Position numbers and translations under genes: made by a program | Shown: one piece after another, positions 43,172 to 50,307 of the stretch | Position numbering within the stretch: position 1 is the first letter of the stretch | Layout of the letters: every line of letters begins with the position of its first letter | Assembly (NCBI RefSeq): GCF_011045015.1 | Contig: NZ_JAAKZY010000035.1 | Span: forward strand, 1 to 62,029 | From: Streptomyces scabichelini | GTDB lineage: Bacteria > Actinomycetota > Actinomycetes > Streptomycetales > Streptomycetaceae | Direction: 5' to 3' | Length of the DNA: 62,029 nt | The notes under the pieces: generated by a model | Database searches by the model: none | Seen by the model: only the letters and a program-made list of their open reading frames with translations | Told to the model about the DNA's origin: nothing

Positions 43172-43837
43172 GTGGGAGATCTGTCGGTGACGGATGGCTT
43201 CGAGGTTCCGGGCGCCACGGCGACGGGTCTGCTGCCGGCCGTCGTGGCTCGCGTCACCGCCCTCGCCGACCGGCTCGGTGTGCCGCACAGCGAGGTGTTC
43301 GACGTCCGGCGGCTGTCTGTCGCGTCCGGTGTGCCGGAGGTCGTGGTCAAGTCGCTGCTGAGCGGCCGGCCCGCCGGTGAGCCGGATCTGCAGACCCGTT
43401 TTCTGCAACGCCTCGACCTGCTGCGCCGTACGCGGCTGAAGCCGAACGGCCGCCGGTACACCCAGCAGGAGATCGCCGACGGCGCGGGCATGTCGCGTCA
43501 GCAGGCGGGAGCCCTCATCAACGGGGACCGCCGCCCCACCATGGAGCACTGCGACGCCATCCAGCGCTTCTTCAGAGTGCACGCCGGGTTCCTCACGGCC
43601 GAGGACCCCGAGGCGTTGGCCGGTGCCCTCCAGCGCCGTGAGCAGGAGCTGCTCCAGCAGCTCGCCGACCGCGAGAGAGCCGCGGCCGCCACCGACCCGT
43701 TCGAGCAGCTGCTCCAGGACCACGGTGTCCGGGGAATCGCCTGGCGCGCCGCGCAGCTGCCGACGGACCAGCACCGGGACAAGGTCGCGGAATGGCTGGA
43801 CATGCTCTTGGAGAGCGTCAAACGGCCCGAGTCGTGA
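43172..43837 (+). CDS. XRE-type DNA-binding protein, copy 1
   Basis: This 221-aa protein starts at GTG 43172 (GTG 43187 also possible). A helical N-terminal part (VVARVTALADRLGVPHSEVF, VASGVPEVVVKSLLSGRPAG) leads to a central helix-turn-helix YTQQEIADGAGMSRQQAGAL, INGDRRPTMEHC (about residues 96-126), then a helical tail (LQDHGVRGIAWRAAQLPTDQ). The same layout is found in the protein at 50308. It is probably a repressor; its stop overlaps the metalloprotease gene start (GTGA), the arrangement of ImmR/ImmA-type repressor-protease pairs. Confidence 0.8.
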   Translation: MGDLSVTDGFEVPGATATGLLPAVVARVTALADRLGVPHSEVFDVRRLSVASGVPEVVVKSLLSGRPAGEPDLQTRFLQRLDLLRRTRLKPNGRRYTQQEIADGAGMSRQQAGALINGDRRPTMEHCDAIQRFFRVHAGFLTAEDPEALAGALQRREQELLQQLADRERAAAATDPFEQLLQDHGVRGIAWRAAQLPTDQHRDKVAEWLDMLLESVKRPES

Positions 43838-44400
43838 CCCGGGGGAGAACAGTGGGCATCGGAAAGGACATGCGCCGCCTGTGCGGCGAGTTGGTGGGCG
43901 AGCTCTCGCTCACGGCACCGGCGGAGCCCGCCGACCTCTATGCCGCGCTGTGCGACGCCATGAGCAGACGCCGCGGCCGCCCGGTGCAGTTCCGCACGGC
44001 CGCGTTCCCGCCGGGCACCGCCAGCGGGCTCTGGCTCGACATGGCCGACCAGGACCTGGTGGTCATCGAGGAACGGACCGCGCCCGACCACCAGTTGGTG
44101 ATCCTCGGCCATGAGCTGTGGCACATGAAGGCGGGGCACTGTGCCCACCATGTCGAGGGTGCCGCCGTCGCCGCCCGCTTACTGTCGGACGACGCCGATC
44201 TCCAGGCGACCGTCATGAAGGTGGCCGCGCGGACCCGGTTCGACCTCGCGGACGAGCAGGATGCGGAGAGCTTCGGTCTGCTGCTGGCGAGCAAGTGCCG
44301 TGTGTGGCTGGCGGGTTCGGCCATGCGCGGCCCCGCGCGGCGGGACGGGGTCGCGGGCCGGATCGAGGCGTCCCTCGGCTATCGCGGACCGCGGGGCTGA
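43834..44400 (+). CDS. ImmA/IrrE-like zinc metalloprotease, copy 1
   Basis: From GTG 43834 (coupled by GTGA) the protein is 188 aa; GTG 43852, with GGGGGAG upstream, is an alternative. The HExxH zinc motif is HELWH at residues 93-97 (ILGHELWHMKAGHCAHHVEG) and a third-ligand helix is DEQDAESFGLLL. In ImmA and IrrE this motif cleaves the partner XRE repressor on a signal. The gene lies between an XRE gene and a seven-helix membrane protein gene, so cleavage of the XRE protein under membrane control is a reasonable model. It is 11 bp ahead of the membrane protein gene. Confidence 0.78.
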   Translation: MTRGRTVGIGKDMRRLCGELVGELSLTAPAEPADLYAALCDAMSRRRGRPVQFRTAAFPPGTASGLWLDMADQDLVVIEERTAPDHQLVILGHELWHMKAGHCAHHVEGAAVAARLLSDDADLQATVMKVAARTRFDLADEQDAESFGLLLASKCRVWLAGSAMRGPARRDGVAGRIEASLGYRGPRG

Positions 44401-44411
44401 AGCCCGGGACC

Positions 44412-45623
44412 ATGGACGACTCCGGCTACTACATACCCGCCGTCGCGATGGCGGTCGCGTTCGCCTTCAAGGCGCCCGCGCTGCTGCGTTCCTGGCGCGA
44501 TCCGCTGCTGCGGTCCGTGTGCACGCTGCTCGTCCTGTCGGGCCTCGCGTTCTTCTTCGCCGCACCGCCGACGATCACCGAGGTCAACCGCCTCACCGGC
44601 ATCGCGAACTTCTCCGCGCCGCTCGTCTACTGCCTGCTGAGCGCCTTCAGCGCCGCCTGTCTGGTGCTGCTCATCAACTGGCGCGGTGGTCCTCCGGAGG
44701 CGACCCGGCGTGCCTCCCGCCGGTGGGTCGCCGGGTACGGCGTGGTGATCGTGGCACTGATCGTGTTCTTCGCACTGGGGGACGCGCCCGTCGAACGGCT
44801 GCGGGACCTCGACACGTACTACGCCAACACGCCGTTCGTCCGCGAGATGATCGTGCTGTATCTCGTGGCATTCACCGTCGCGGGCGTCGCGATGGACGTC
44901 ATGTGCTGGCGCTGGGCGCTTCAGGTACGCGGCTGGCTGCGGGCCGGGCTGCTGATCATCGCGTTGGGCTTCTCGTTCAACATCCCCTACGCCGTGACGA
45001 AGTTCATCGCCGTGATCGCCCGGTGGAACGGCGGGAACCTGGACGATCTGAGCACCTACGCGGCGCCCGCGCTGGCCTCCGCCGGGCTGCAGATCAGCGC
45101 GGTCGGCTTCTGTCTTCCGCTGCTCTGCCAGCGCATCGGGGACAGCTGGAACACCTGGTCCACCTACCGCCGGCTCGGGCCGCTGTGGCGCGAGTTGAGG
45201 CCGCTCTCGCCGCACGAGGACCGAGCCGCACGCATCTCGTGGTGGTCGCCCGCCGAACTCCAGGTGACCCAGCGGGAGTCCGACATCCACGACGGCATGC
45301 TCAGCCTGTACCCCTATTTCGACGCCGAGGTCCGTGCGCACGCCTACGACGCGGCCGTGGCCGCCGGTTCCGATCCCGTCCAGGCGCAGGCGGAGGCCGA
45401 CGCGGCGATGGTGACGGCGGCGATACGGGCCAGGGCCGCCGACCCGGAGGGCAGGGTCATCAGCTCGGCGTCCGCGACCGCGGCGCCGCCCACGTCCACC
45501 GAGGGGCCCCGCGACCTCGTGCGGATGTCCCTCGCCCTGCGTCAGTCCCCCGTCGTCGCGGCCGCCCGTTCCTTCTCGGTCAGCGGAGGCCCGCTCAACA
45601 GCGGCTTCTTCCGGCCCAGATAG
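44412..45623 (+). CDS. seven-helix membrane protein, MAB_1171c family, copy 1
   Basis: This 403-aa protein has about seven membrane helices in residues 6-235 and a cytoplasmic tail of about 165 residues. Family blocks are SWRDPLLRSVC, FFFAAPPTITEVNRLTGIAN, FSAPLVYCLLSAFSAACLVL, LDTYYANTPFVREMIVLYLV and ARWNGGNLDDLSTYAAPALA. The tail has AYDAAVAAGSDPVQAQAEAD and MSLALRQSPVVAAARS, repeated in copy 2. The family is called putative transporter, but without known substrate; seven helices and a soluble tail would equally fit a receptor. Its last 82 bp overlap the convergent flavoprotein gene. Confidence 0.8.
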   Translation: MDDSGYYIPAVAMAVAFAFKAPALLRSWRDPLLRSVCTLLVLSGLAFFFAAPPTITEVNRLTGIANFSAPLVYCLLSAFSAACLVLLINWRGGPPEATRRASRRWVAGYGVVIVALIVFFALGDAPVERLRDLDTYYANTPFVREMIVLYLVAFTVAGVAMDVMCWRWALQVRGWLRAGLLIIALGFSFNIPYAVTKFIAVIARWNGGNLDDLSTYAAPALASAGLQISAVGFCLPLLCQRIGDSWNTWSTYRRLGPLWRELRPLSPHEDRAARISWWSPAELQVTQRESDIHDGMLSLYPYFDAEVRAHAYDAAVAAGSDPVQAQAEADAAMVTAAIRARAADPEGRVISSASATAAPPTSTEGPRDLVRMSLALRQSPVVAAARSFSVSGGPLNSGFFRPR

Positions 45624-46939
45624 ACCAGGGCGAGCATGTCGGGCATGAGCAGCCGTGCCGGGGGCCTTTCCATGCTCATCACGTCCAGCAGTATCCGCAG
45701 GGCATGGGGATTGCGGGAGCCGGCGTCGACGGCTTTGTCGACGAAGGCGGCGAGGGTCTTCTCCAGCCGGGTGGGAGGCTGGTCGCTGGCTCCCGGGCGG
45801 AACACGTCCTGGCCGACGGCCAGGTTCCAGGCGTTGTCGACGGGCCGTGCCGCGGTCTTCTGGATGCGCCGTGCCGTGCCGGGTGCGGTGAGCTCCTGCT
45901 GGAGCAGGACACCGCGCAGTGCGAGGACACTCTGGGCCGCGGCGCTCAGTCCGTGCCCGTAGACGGGGTTGTAGCCGGCGATGGCGTCGCCGAGGACGGC
46001 GAAGCCCTCGGGCCAGCGGGTGGCCTTCTCGTAGTAGCGGCGCTTGTTGGCGGTGCTGCGCGTGGTGACGACGTCGGTTTCGGGTTCGGCGTGGGTGAGG
46101 AGTTCGCCGATGACGGGGTGGGACAGCTTCCGGGCGAAGGGCACGAACTCGTCGTTGCTGTTGCTGGGCTGCCCGCCGCGGGTTCCCGCCAGCGTCACCA
46201 GCCACCGGCCGCCCTCTATCGGGAGGATGACGCCGCCCCTGCCGGGGTTTCGGAAGGGCTCGGCCTGGACGTTGACGATCGGAAAGTCGACAGCACCGCT
46301 CGGTGGGCGGTAGATCCGGCTGGCGTAGCCGATCCCGGGGTCGACCGTGCGCTCGCGGACGGGCGGCAGTCCCAGGTCCTGGAGCCAGAAGGGGGTACGG
46401 CTGGCGCGCCCGCTCGCATCGATGACCAGGTCGGCGGGCAGGGTCCGCTCCGAGTCCGCCGAGCGTGTCCGCACCCCCGTCACGCGGTCCGCGTCACCTT
46501 CCAGGCCAAGGAGTTCGGTCCGCTGAAGCAGCGTGATCCGCCGGTCCTCCAGCACGTCGGCGCGGATCACGGCATCGAGGAGATCACGGCTGCCCAGGAG
46601 GATGGTGTGCCGGGCCTGGGTGAACCGCCGGAACCAGTGGCCCGACGGAGCCCTGGACACCAGGTCGGTCATGACGCGGGCTCTGCGGGCGCCACGGTCG
46701 ACGAGCCGGCCGGTGATGCCGGGCAGAATCTCCTCGAGGGCCTTGACGCCGCCGGACCAGAACAGATGGGCGTGACGGGCCTGCGGCAGCCCCTTGCGTG
46801 GCTGGGGGCCGTCCGGCAGCAGGTCGCGTTCGACGATGGTGACGTCGGCGTGGTCGGCGAGTACGGCGGCGGCGAGCATGCCCGTCATACCCCCTCCGAC
46901 AACCACCGCGGTAGGACGAGAGGCCGTTCTGTCAGACAT
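45542..46939 (-). CDS. FAD-dependent monooxygenase-like flavoprotein
   Basis: This 465-aa protein starts at ATG 46939. The FAD-binding motif is AVVVGGGMTGMLAAAVLADH (GxGxxG form, residues 15-20) ending with the acidic residue in VTIVERD. The motif LVIDASGRASRTPFWL follows, and GFAVLGDAIAGYNPVYGHGL is the second FAD contact. This is a class-A type flavoprotein close to hydroxylases and geranylgeranyl-reductase-like proteins. No substrate is evident. It is the last gene of the leftward operon of the membrane/protease cassette, so it may make or modify the ligand. Three 16-bp tandem repeats form its leader. Confidence 0.82.
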   Translation of the reverse strand: MSDRTASRPTAVVVGGGMTGMLAAAVLADHADVTIVERDLLPDGPQPRKGLPQARHAHLFWSGGVKALEEILPGITGRLVDRGARRARVMTDLVSRAPSGHWFRRFTQARHTILLGSRDLLDAVIRADVLEDRRITLLQRTELLGLEGDADRVTGVRTRSADSERTLPADLVIDASGRASRTPFWLQDLGLPPVRERTVDPGIGYASRIYRPPSGAVDFPIVNVQAEPFRNPGRGGVILPIEGGRWLVTLAGTRGGQPSNSNDEFVPFARKLSHPVIGELLTHAEPETDVVTTRSTANKRRYYEKATRWPEGFAVLGDAIAGYNPVYGHGLSAAAQSVLALRGVLLQQELTAPGTARRIQKTAARPVDNAWNLAVGQDVFRPGASDQPPTRLEKTLAAFVDKAVDAGSRNPHALRILLDVMSMERPPARLLMPDMLALVYLGRKKPLLSGPPLTEKERAAATTGD

Positions 46940-46951
46940 GGCGGACGCTCT

Positions 46952-46999
46952 TTCTGTCGCTCCCGATTTCAATTGCCCCCGATTTCTGTTGCTCCCGAT
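46952..46999 (-). repeat. three tandem 16-bp repeats in the flavoprotein leader
   Basis: In the transcribed direction the units are ATCGGGAGCAACAGAA, ATCGGGGGCAATTGAA and ATCGGGAGCGACAGAA, directly joined, ending 12 bp before the ATG at 46939. Each has a GGGAG or GGGGG core like a ribosome-binding site. The block fills almost the whole 63-bp gap after the membrane-protein gene. Confidence 0.85.
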
Positions 47000-47002
47000 A
47001 CG

Positions 47003-48184
47003 TCAGTCATGGCTGGTGGCCGCTTGCAGGGCGGCCTGTCGTCGGACCTCCGCCACGACGGGCGAGGACGACAACGCCTGTGAGAGGCCCACCATCTGAT
47101 GGGGTGTCGAGATGGACTGCAACGTTCCCATGGTCGACGGCATGCCTGTGCCGTGTCGGTGGGACGCCTGTACGCGGGCCGCCGCGAGCATCGCCGCTTC
47201 GGCCTCCGCCTGCGCCCGTACGGGATCGGAGCCCGCGGCCACGGCAGCGTCGTAGGCCGTCGCCCGCACCTGGTCGTCGAGGTGGGGCGAGCAGGCGAGG
47301 ACGCCGTCCCAGATGGAGATCTCCTGTCGTGCCAGACGCCGCACGGGAGGATCCCACCAGCGGATGACGCCCGTGGCCGGGGCGCGCAGCGTCCGCAGTT
47401 CCGCCGACAGGGGCTTCAGAAGCCGGTAGCGCCGCCAGGCGCGGGCGTTGTCCACCAACGGGGGTCCGACCCGGGGAAGGGCGAAGCCGCAGGCACAGGT
47501 GGTGCCGGCCAGCATGACCAGCGGAGGCGAGACGTCGGTGGACAGGACGTCCCAGTTGATCCCCTGCCAACGGGCCGCCATGGCCGCGTACTTCACGATC
47601 TGGTAGCACCCGTCGAAAACCAGGCCGACGACGATCAGCGTCAGCCCGGTGCGGATCACGCCGCGCACCTCCCGCAGCCAGCGCACGCTCATGACCATGA
47701 GGGCGACGGTGGCAGCCGTGTGCGCGACCAGGTACAGCAGGATCATTTCGCGCATGTAGGGCGTGTTGGCGTAGTACGTGTCCAGGTCCCGGGTTCGTTC
47801 CACGGGGACGTCGGCCAGGGCGAACAGGACCCAGATGCCGGCGATGACCAGCCCGTAGAAGCCCATCACGAGCAGGGAGGCACGCCGTTGCCGCTCGGGC
47901 GGTCCGCCCTCCCAGTTGATCATCAGGACCAGGTAGCCCGCGCTCAGTGCCGTCAAGCCCGCGTACACCAGGGGGGCGCTGAAGTTGGCGACGCCGGTGA
48001 CGTCGTTGACGAACCGGATGGTGGGCGGGGCGGACAGGAGGCACACGAGCGAGCCGATCAGCAGGATCACGCCGGTCGACGCGACGAGAGGGTCACGCCA
48101 CAGCGTCCTTCCGGCCGAGAGCTTCAGCACGGCGGCGAGCAGGAGGAGGAAGCCGGGGACGTAGAAGACTGTTCCGCTGCTCAC
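47003..48184 (-). CDS. seven-helix membrane protein, MAB_1171c family, copy 2
   Basis: This 393-aa protein starts at GTG 48184, overlapping the stop of the 25-codon ORF (GTGA). The same blocks as copy 1 are present: LWRDPLVASTGVILLIGSLV, LLSAPPTIRFVNDVTGVANF, SAPLVYAGLTALSAGYLVLM, LDTYYANTPYMREMILLYLV, ARWQGINWDVLSTDVSPPLV. The tail has AYDAAVAAGSDPVRAQAEAE and LSQALSSSPVVAEVRR. The identity of the tail motif with copy 1 suggests that the tails contact the same partner, for example the metalloprotease. Confidence 0.8.
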   Translation of the reverse strand: MSSGTVFYVPGFLLLLAAVLKLSAGRTLWRDPLVASTGVILLIGSLVCLLSAPPTIRFVNDVTGVANFSAPLVYAGLTALSAGYLVLMINWEGGPPERQRRASLLVMGFYGLVIAGIWVLFALADVPVERTRDLDTYYANTPYMREMILLYLVAHTAATVALMVMSVRWLREVRGVIRTGLTLIVVGLVFDGCYQIVKYAAMAARWQGINWDVLSTDVSPPLVMLAGTTCACGFALPRVGPPLVDNARAWRRYRLLKPLSAELRTLRAPATGVIRWWDPPVRRLARQEISIWDGVLACSPHLDDQVRATAYDAAVAAGSDPVRAQAEAEAAMLAAARVQASHRHGTGMPSTMGTLQSISTPHQMVGLSQALSSSPVVAEVRRQAALQAATSHD

Positions 48185-48258
48185 CGTCGCATCGGCCCGT
48201 CGTGGTGAGGGGACTGGTGAGGGGACAGAGGGGCCTGGTGAGGGGATGAGGGGCTCAT
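48181..48258 (-). CDS. 25-aa His/Pro/Ser-rich peptide ORF, coupled on both sides
   Basis: The ATG at 48258 overlaps the stop of membrane protein copy 3 (ATGA) and the TGA overlaps the GTG start of copy 2 (GTGA). The peptide begins MSPSSPHQAP, has SPH at residues 5-7, 12-14 and 16-18 (SPHQ, SPHQ, SPHH) and ends DGPMRR: five prolines before residue 18, four His in all. It is encoded by a tandem repeat of GGTGAGGGGA on the plus strand. It could be a secreted or exported peptide signal, a metal-binding leader, or only a coupling spacer. No signal peptide is present. Confidence 0.5.
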   Translation of the reverse strand: MSPSSPHQAPLSPHQSPHHDGPMRR

Positions 48259-49472
48259 ATGGGGGTTCTTTCCTCGTCTGCCGCTGCGGTGGCCGCAGCG
48301 GCGGCCCGGGCTGCCGCGACGATCGGGGATGTGCGCAGGGCACGCGCGACACCGATGAGCGACGCTCGCGTCACAGGGATCACGGAGTTTCCTGCGTTCT
48401 CGGTGCTTTCCAGGAGGGCCGCCGGTGCGGCCGGCCCGCCACGCCGGCAGGCGTGCACAGCTGCGGCGATCATCGCCGCGTGGCCGACGCAGGCGGCACT
48501 CTCGGCGCCGTGGCCCCCGGCTCGGGCCGCTGTCTGCGCGCGTGAGCGGATCTGGTCGTCGAGGTAGGGGCGGATCAGCCGCAGCCCGTCCTCGATTCCG
48601 GCCTCGCGTCGGGTGAGGCGGACGAACGACGACGAGTACCAGGGGATCGACGCGGCGAGCGGACTGCCGGGGTGGATGCTGTCGAGTTCTCGCCACAGAG
48701 GGCCGAGCCGCCTCCACATCGTCACGGCACGCCAGACGGCGGCCAGCCAAGGGCCGAGTAACGGCACCGCGAAGCCTGCGGTGGCGGCGGCCGCCGCCAG
48801 GCCGACGAGGCGGGGCGCCAGAATCGTGCTCAGCACGTCCCAGTCCCGGCCCGTCCACCGCGCGATCACCGCGGTGAGCTTGAGGCCACTGAAGGACAGG
48901 TTGAGCAGCCAGCCGAGGACCAGCAGCCGCAGTCCGGCCCGAAGCCATCCGTGGACCTCCCGCGCCCAGCGCCGGCACAGGACGGTGGTGGCGACGGCGG
49001 CCGTCATGTGGCCGAGCAGGTACAGCAGGATCATCTGCCCGATCCACGGGGTCGTGGCGTAGTAGGTGTCGAAATCGGTGGGCCGCTCGGTGGGCGCGTC
49101 ACCTATGGCGAACAGGGTGATCAGCAGGGCGATCACGACGGCGTAGCCGGCCTTCCAGCGCCGCGTGAGGGAGCGTACGTATGCGTCGGACCCGCCACGC
49201 CAGTGGATGATCAGCAGCAGGCAACTGGCGCTGTAGGAACTCACCATGGCGTACACCAGCGGGCCGGAGAAGTTCGCGATGCCGGTTGCTTCGTTGATCG
49301 CGGTGACAGTGCGCGGAGCGGCGAAGAACAAGCCGGCGCCTCCGAACAGGATCACCCAGCAGACCGATCGCACCAGTGGGTCGCGCCACGATTTCAGCAG
49401 GCCGGGCAGCTTCAGTCCCAGAGCGGCCCAGAGTACGAACGCGGGTATGTAGTAGTAGGCGGAGGCGTCCAT
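48255..49472 (-). CDS. seven-helix membrane protein, MAB_1171c family, copy 3
   Basis: This 405-aa protein starts at ATG 49472, 2 bp after the metalloprotease stop. Blocks: LKSWRDPLVRSVCWVILFGG, LFFAAPRTVTAINEATGIAN, FSGPLVYAMVSSYSASCLLL, FDTYYATTPWIGQMILLYLL, ARWTGRDWDVLSTILAPRLV. The tail is more divergent than in copies 1 and 2: the AYDAAVAAGSDP motif is reduced to QTAARAGGHGAESA, but the end GVARALRTSPIVAAARA is kept. Adjacent copies 2 and 3 could form a heterodimer. Confidence 0.8.
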   Translation of the reverse strand: MDASAYYYIPAFVLWAALGLKLPGLLKSWRDPLVRSVCWVILFGGAGLFFAAPRTVTAINEATGIANFSGPLVYAMVSSYSASCLLLIIHWRGGSDAYVRSLTRRWKAGYAVVIALLITLFAIGDAPTERPTDFDTYYATTPWIGQMILLYLLGHMTAAVATTVLCRRWAREVHGWLRAGLRLLVLGWLLNLSFSGLKLTAVIARWTGRDWDVLSTILAPRLVGLAAAAATAGFAVPLLGPWLAAVWRAVTMWRRLGPLWRELDSIHPGSPLAASIPWYSSSFVRLTRREAGIEDGLRLIRPYLDDQIRSRAQTAARAGGHGAESAACVGHAAMIAAAVHACRRGGPAAPAALLESTENAGNSVIPVTRASLIGVARALRTSPIVAAARAAAAATAAADEERTPI

Positions 49473-49474
49473 GC

Positions 49475-50074
49475 TCACGCCTGTGGTCGGCGGCTGCCCA
49501 GTGATGCGCCGATCCGTCCCGCGATCTGGGTGCGGTCCGTGTTGTCCGGCTTCCCCTCCAGCCAGACCCGGAAGTGGGTCACCGCCTTCAACGCGAAGGT
49601 CTCGGCGTCCTGCTCGACCTGTTCGTCGAACACGGACCGGGCAGCCACCCGCACGACAGTCGACTGGAGATGTCGCAGATCGGCCCGCTTGTCCAGCATC
49701 CGGGCCGCTACCGCGGCACCGGCCACATGGTGACCGCAGTCGCCCTTGATCATGTGCCAGATCTCGTGGAAGAGGATCGCGAGCTGGTGAAGCGGCGTCG
49801 CACGCTTGTCGACGAGGATGAGATCCTCTTCCGGCAGGTCGAGCCACAGACCGGTCGCGGTCCGGTGCGGGAACTCCTCCTTGAGGAGCACGACGTTACG
49901 GCCCCGGATCTCACTGACGACTTCGATCAGCGCGGCGAACAGCTCATCAGGGTCCGTGGGAATGCTCAGCTCCCGCCCGCCGGCCCGCAGTTCGCCGACA
50001 AGACGGTCGATGAATTGACGCATCTCCTTCTCGGCCTGGAATTCTCCGACCAGCCGCGTGACAAGGCGACGCAT
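49475..50074 (-). CDS. ImmA/IrrE-like zinc metalloprotease, copy 2
   Basis: This 199-aa protein starts at ATG 50074 with GAGGAG upstream. The zinc motif is HEIWH at residues 103-107 (AILFHEIWHMIKGDCGHHVA) with the third-ligand helix VEQDAETFALKAV. It matches copy 1 along its length (TATGLWLDLPEEDLILVDKR). The N-terminus holds a short internal duplication (MRRLVTRLVGEF, MRQFIDRLVGEL), so ATG 50023 could be a second start. It precedes copy 3 of the membrane protein by 2 bp. The XRE gene lies upstream, separated by an intergenic repeat. Confidence 0.78.
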   Translation of the reverse strand: MRRLVTRLVGEFQAEKEMRQFIDRLVGELRAGGRELSIPTDPDELFAALIEVVSEIRGRNVVLLKEEFPHRTATGLWLDLPEEDLILVDKRATPLHQLAILFHEIWHMIKGDCGHHVAGAAVAARMLDKRADLRHLQSTVVRVAARSVFDEQVEQDAETFALKAVTHFRVWLEGKPDNTDRTQIAGRIGASLGSRRPQA

Positions 50075-50171
50075 CTCCCTGACTACTCCTCACATGCCGG
50101 ACTCCGCCCGGCAAATATTCCAGACCTCCGAGCCCACTGCCAGGGCTAGGCGGATTTGACGAAGTCCGGTG

Positions 50172-50285
50172 CTGTACCGCGCCCCATTAAGGAGGCCGCA
50201 GGCCTTCCTTAGGGGCGCGGGGCTGTATCAAATTTGCGGCTCCGCCGCGTGGGCGCGACAAGCCACAACGAACCCGCAGCTTTCG
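50172..50285. repeat. Streptomyces-type intergenic repeat, copy B
   Basis: GCGCCCC at 50182 pairs with GGGGCGC at 50213 around an inner stem (AAGGAGGCC/GGCCTTCCTT), then GGCTGTATCAAATTTGCGGC, TCCGCCGCGTGGGCGCGACA and AGCCACAACGAACCCGCAGC, as in copy A. It lies between the XRE gene (stop 50308) and the metalloprotease gene (start 50074) and probably terminates the XRE transcript. Confidence 0.7.
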
Positions 50286-50307
50286 TACCGCACCTCCCGC
50301 GGAGCGC

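Noticed and set aside
43172..44400. Plain toxin-antitoxin pair
   Set aside because: The HExxH protein and XRE protein could be read this way, but the fixed linkage to seven-helix proteins in both copies and similarity to repressor-cleaving proteases fit signalling better. Not excluded.
44261..47083. Very long open frame (940 codons) across the membrane-protein and flavoprotein genes
   Set aside because: It is an out-of-frame reading through GC-rich coding DNA; the residues are Arg/Pro/Ala-rich without family features, while the overlapping frames give clear MAB_1171c and flavoprotein matches.
44412..49472. Rhodopsin-like photoreceptors
   Set aside because: Seven helices are present, but there is no retinal-binding Lys in a seventh-helix DxxxK context, and the conserved blocks are those of the MAB_1171c family.
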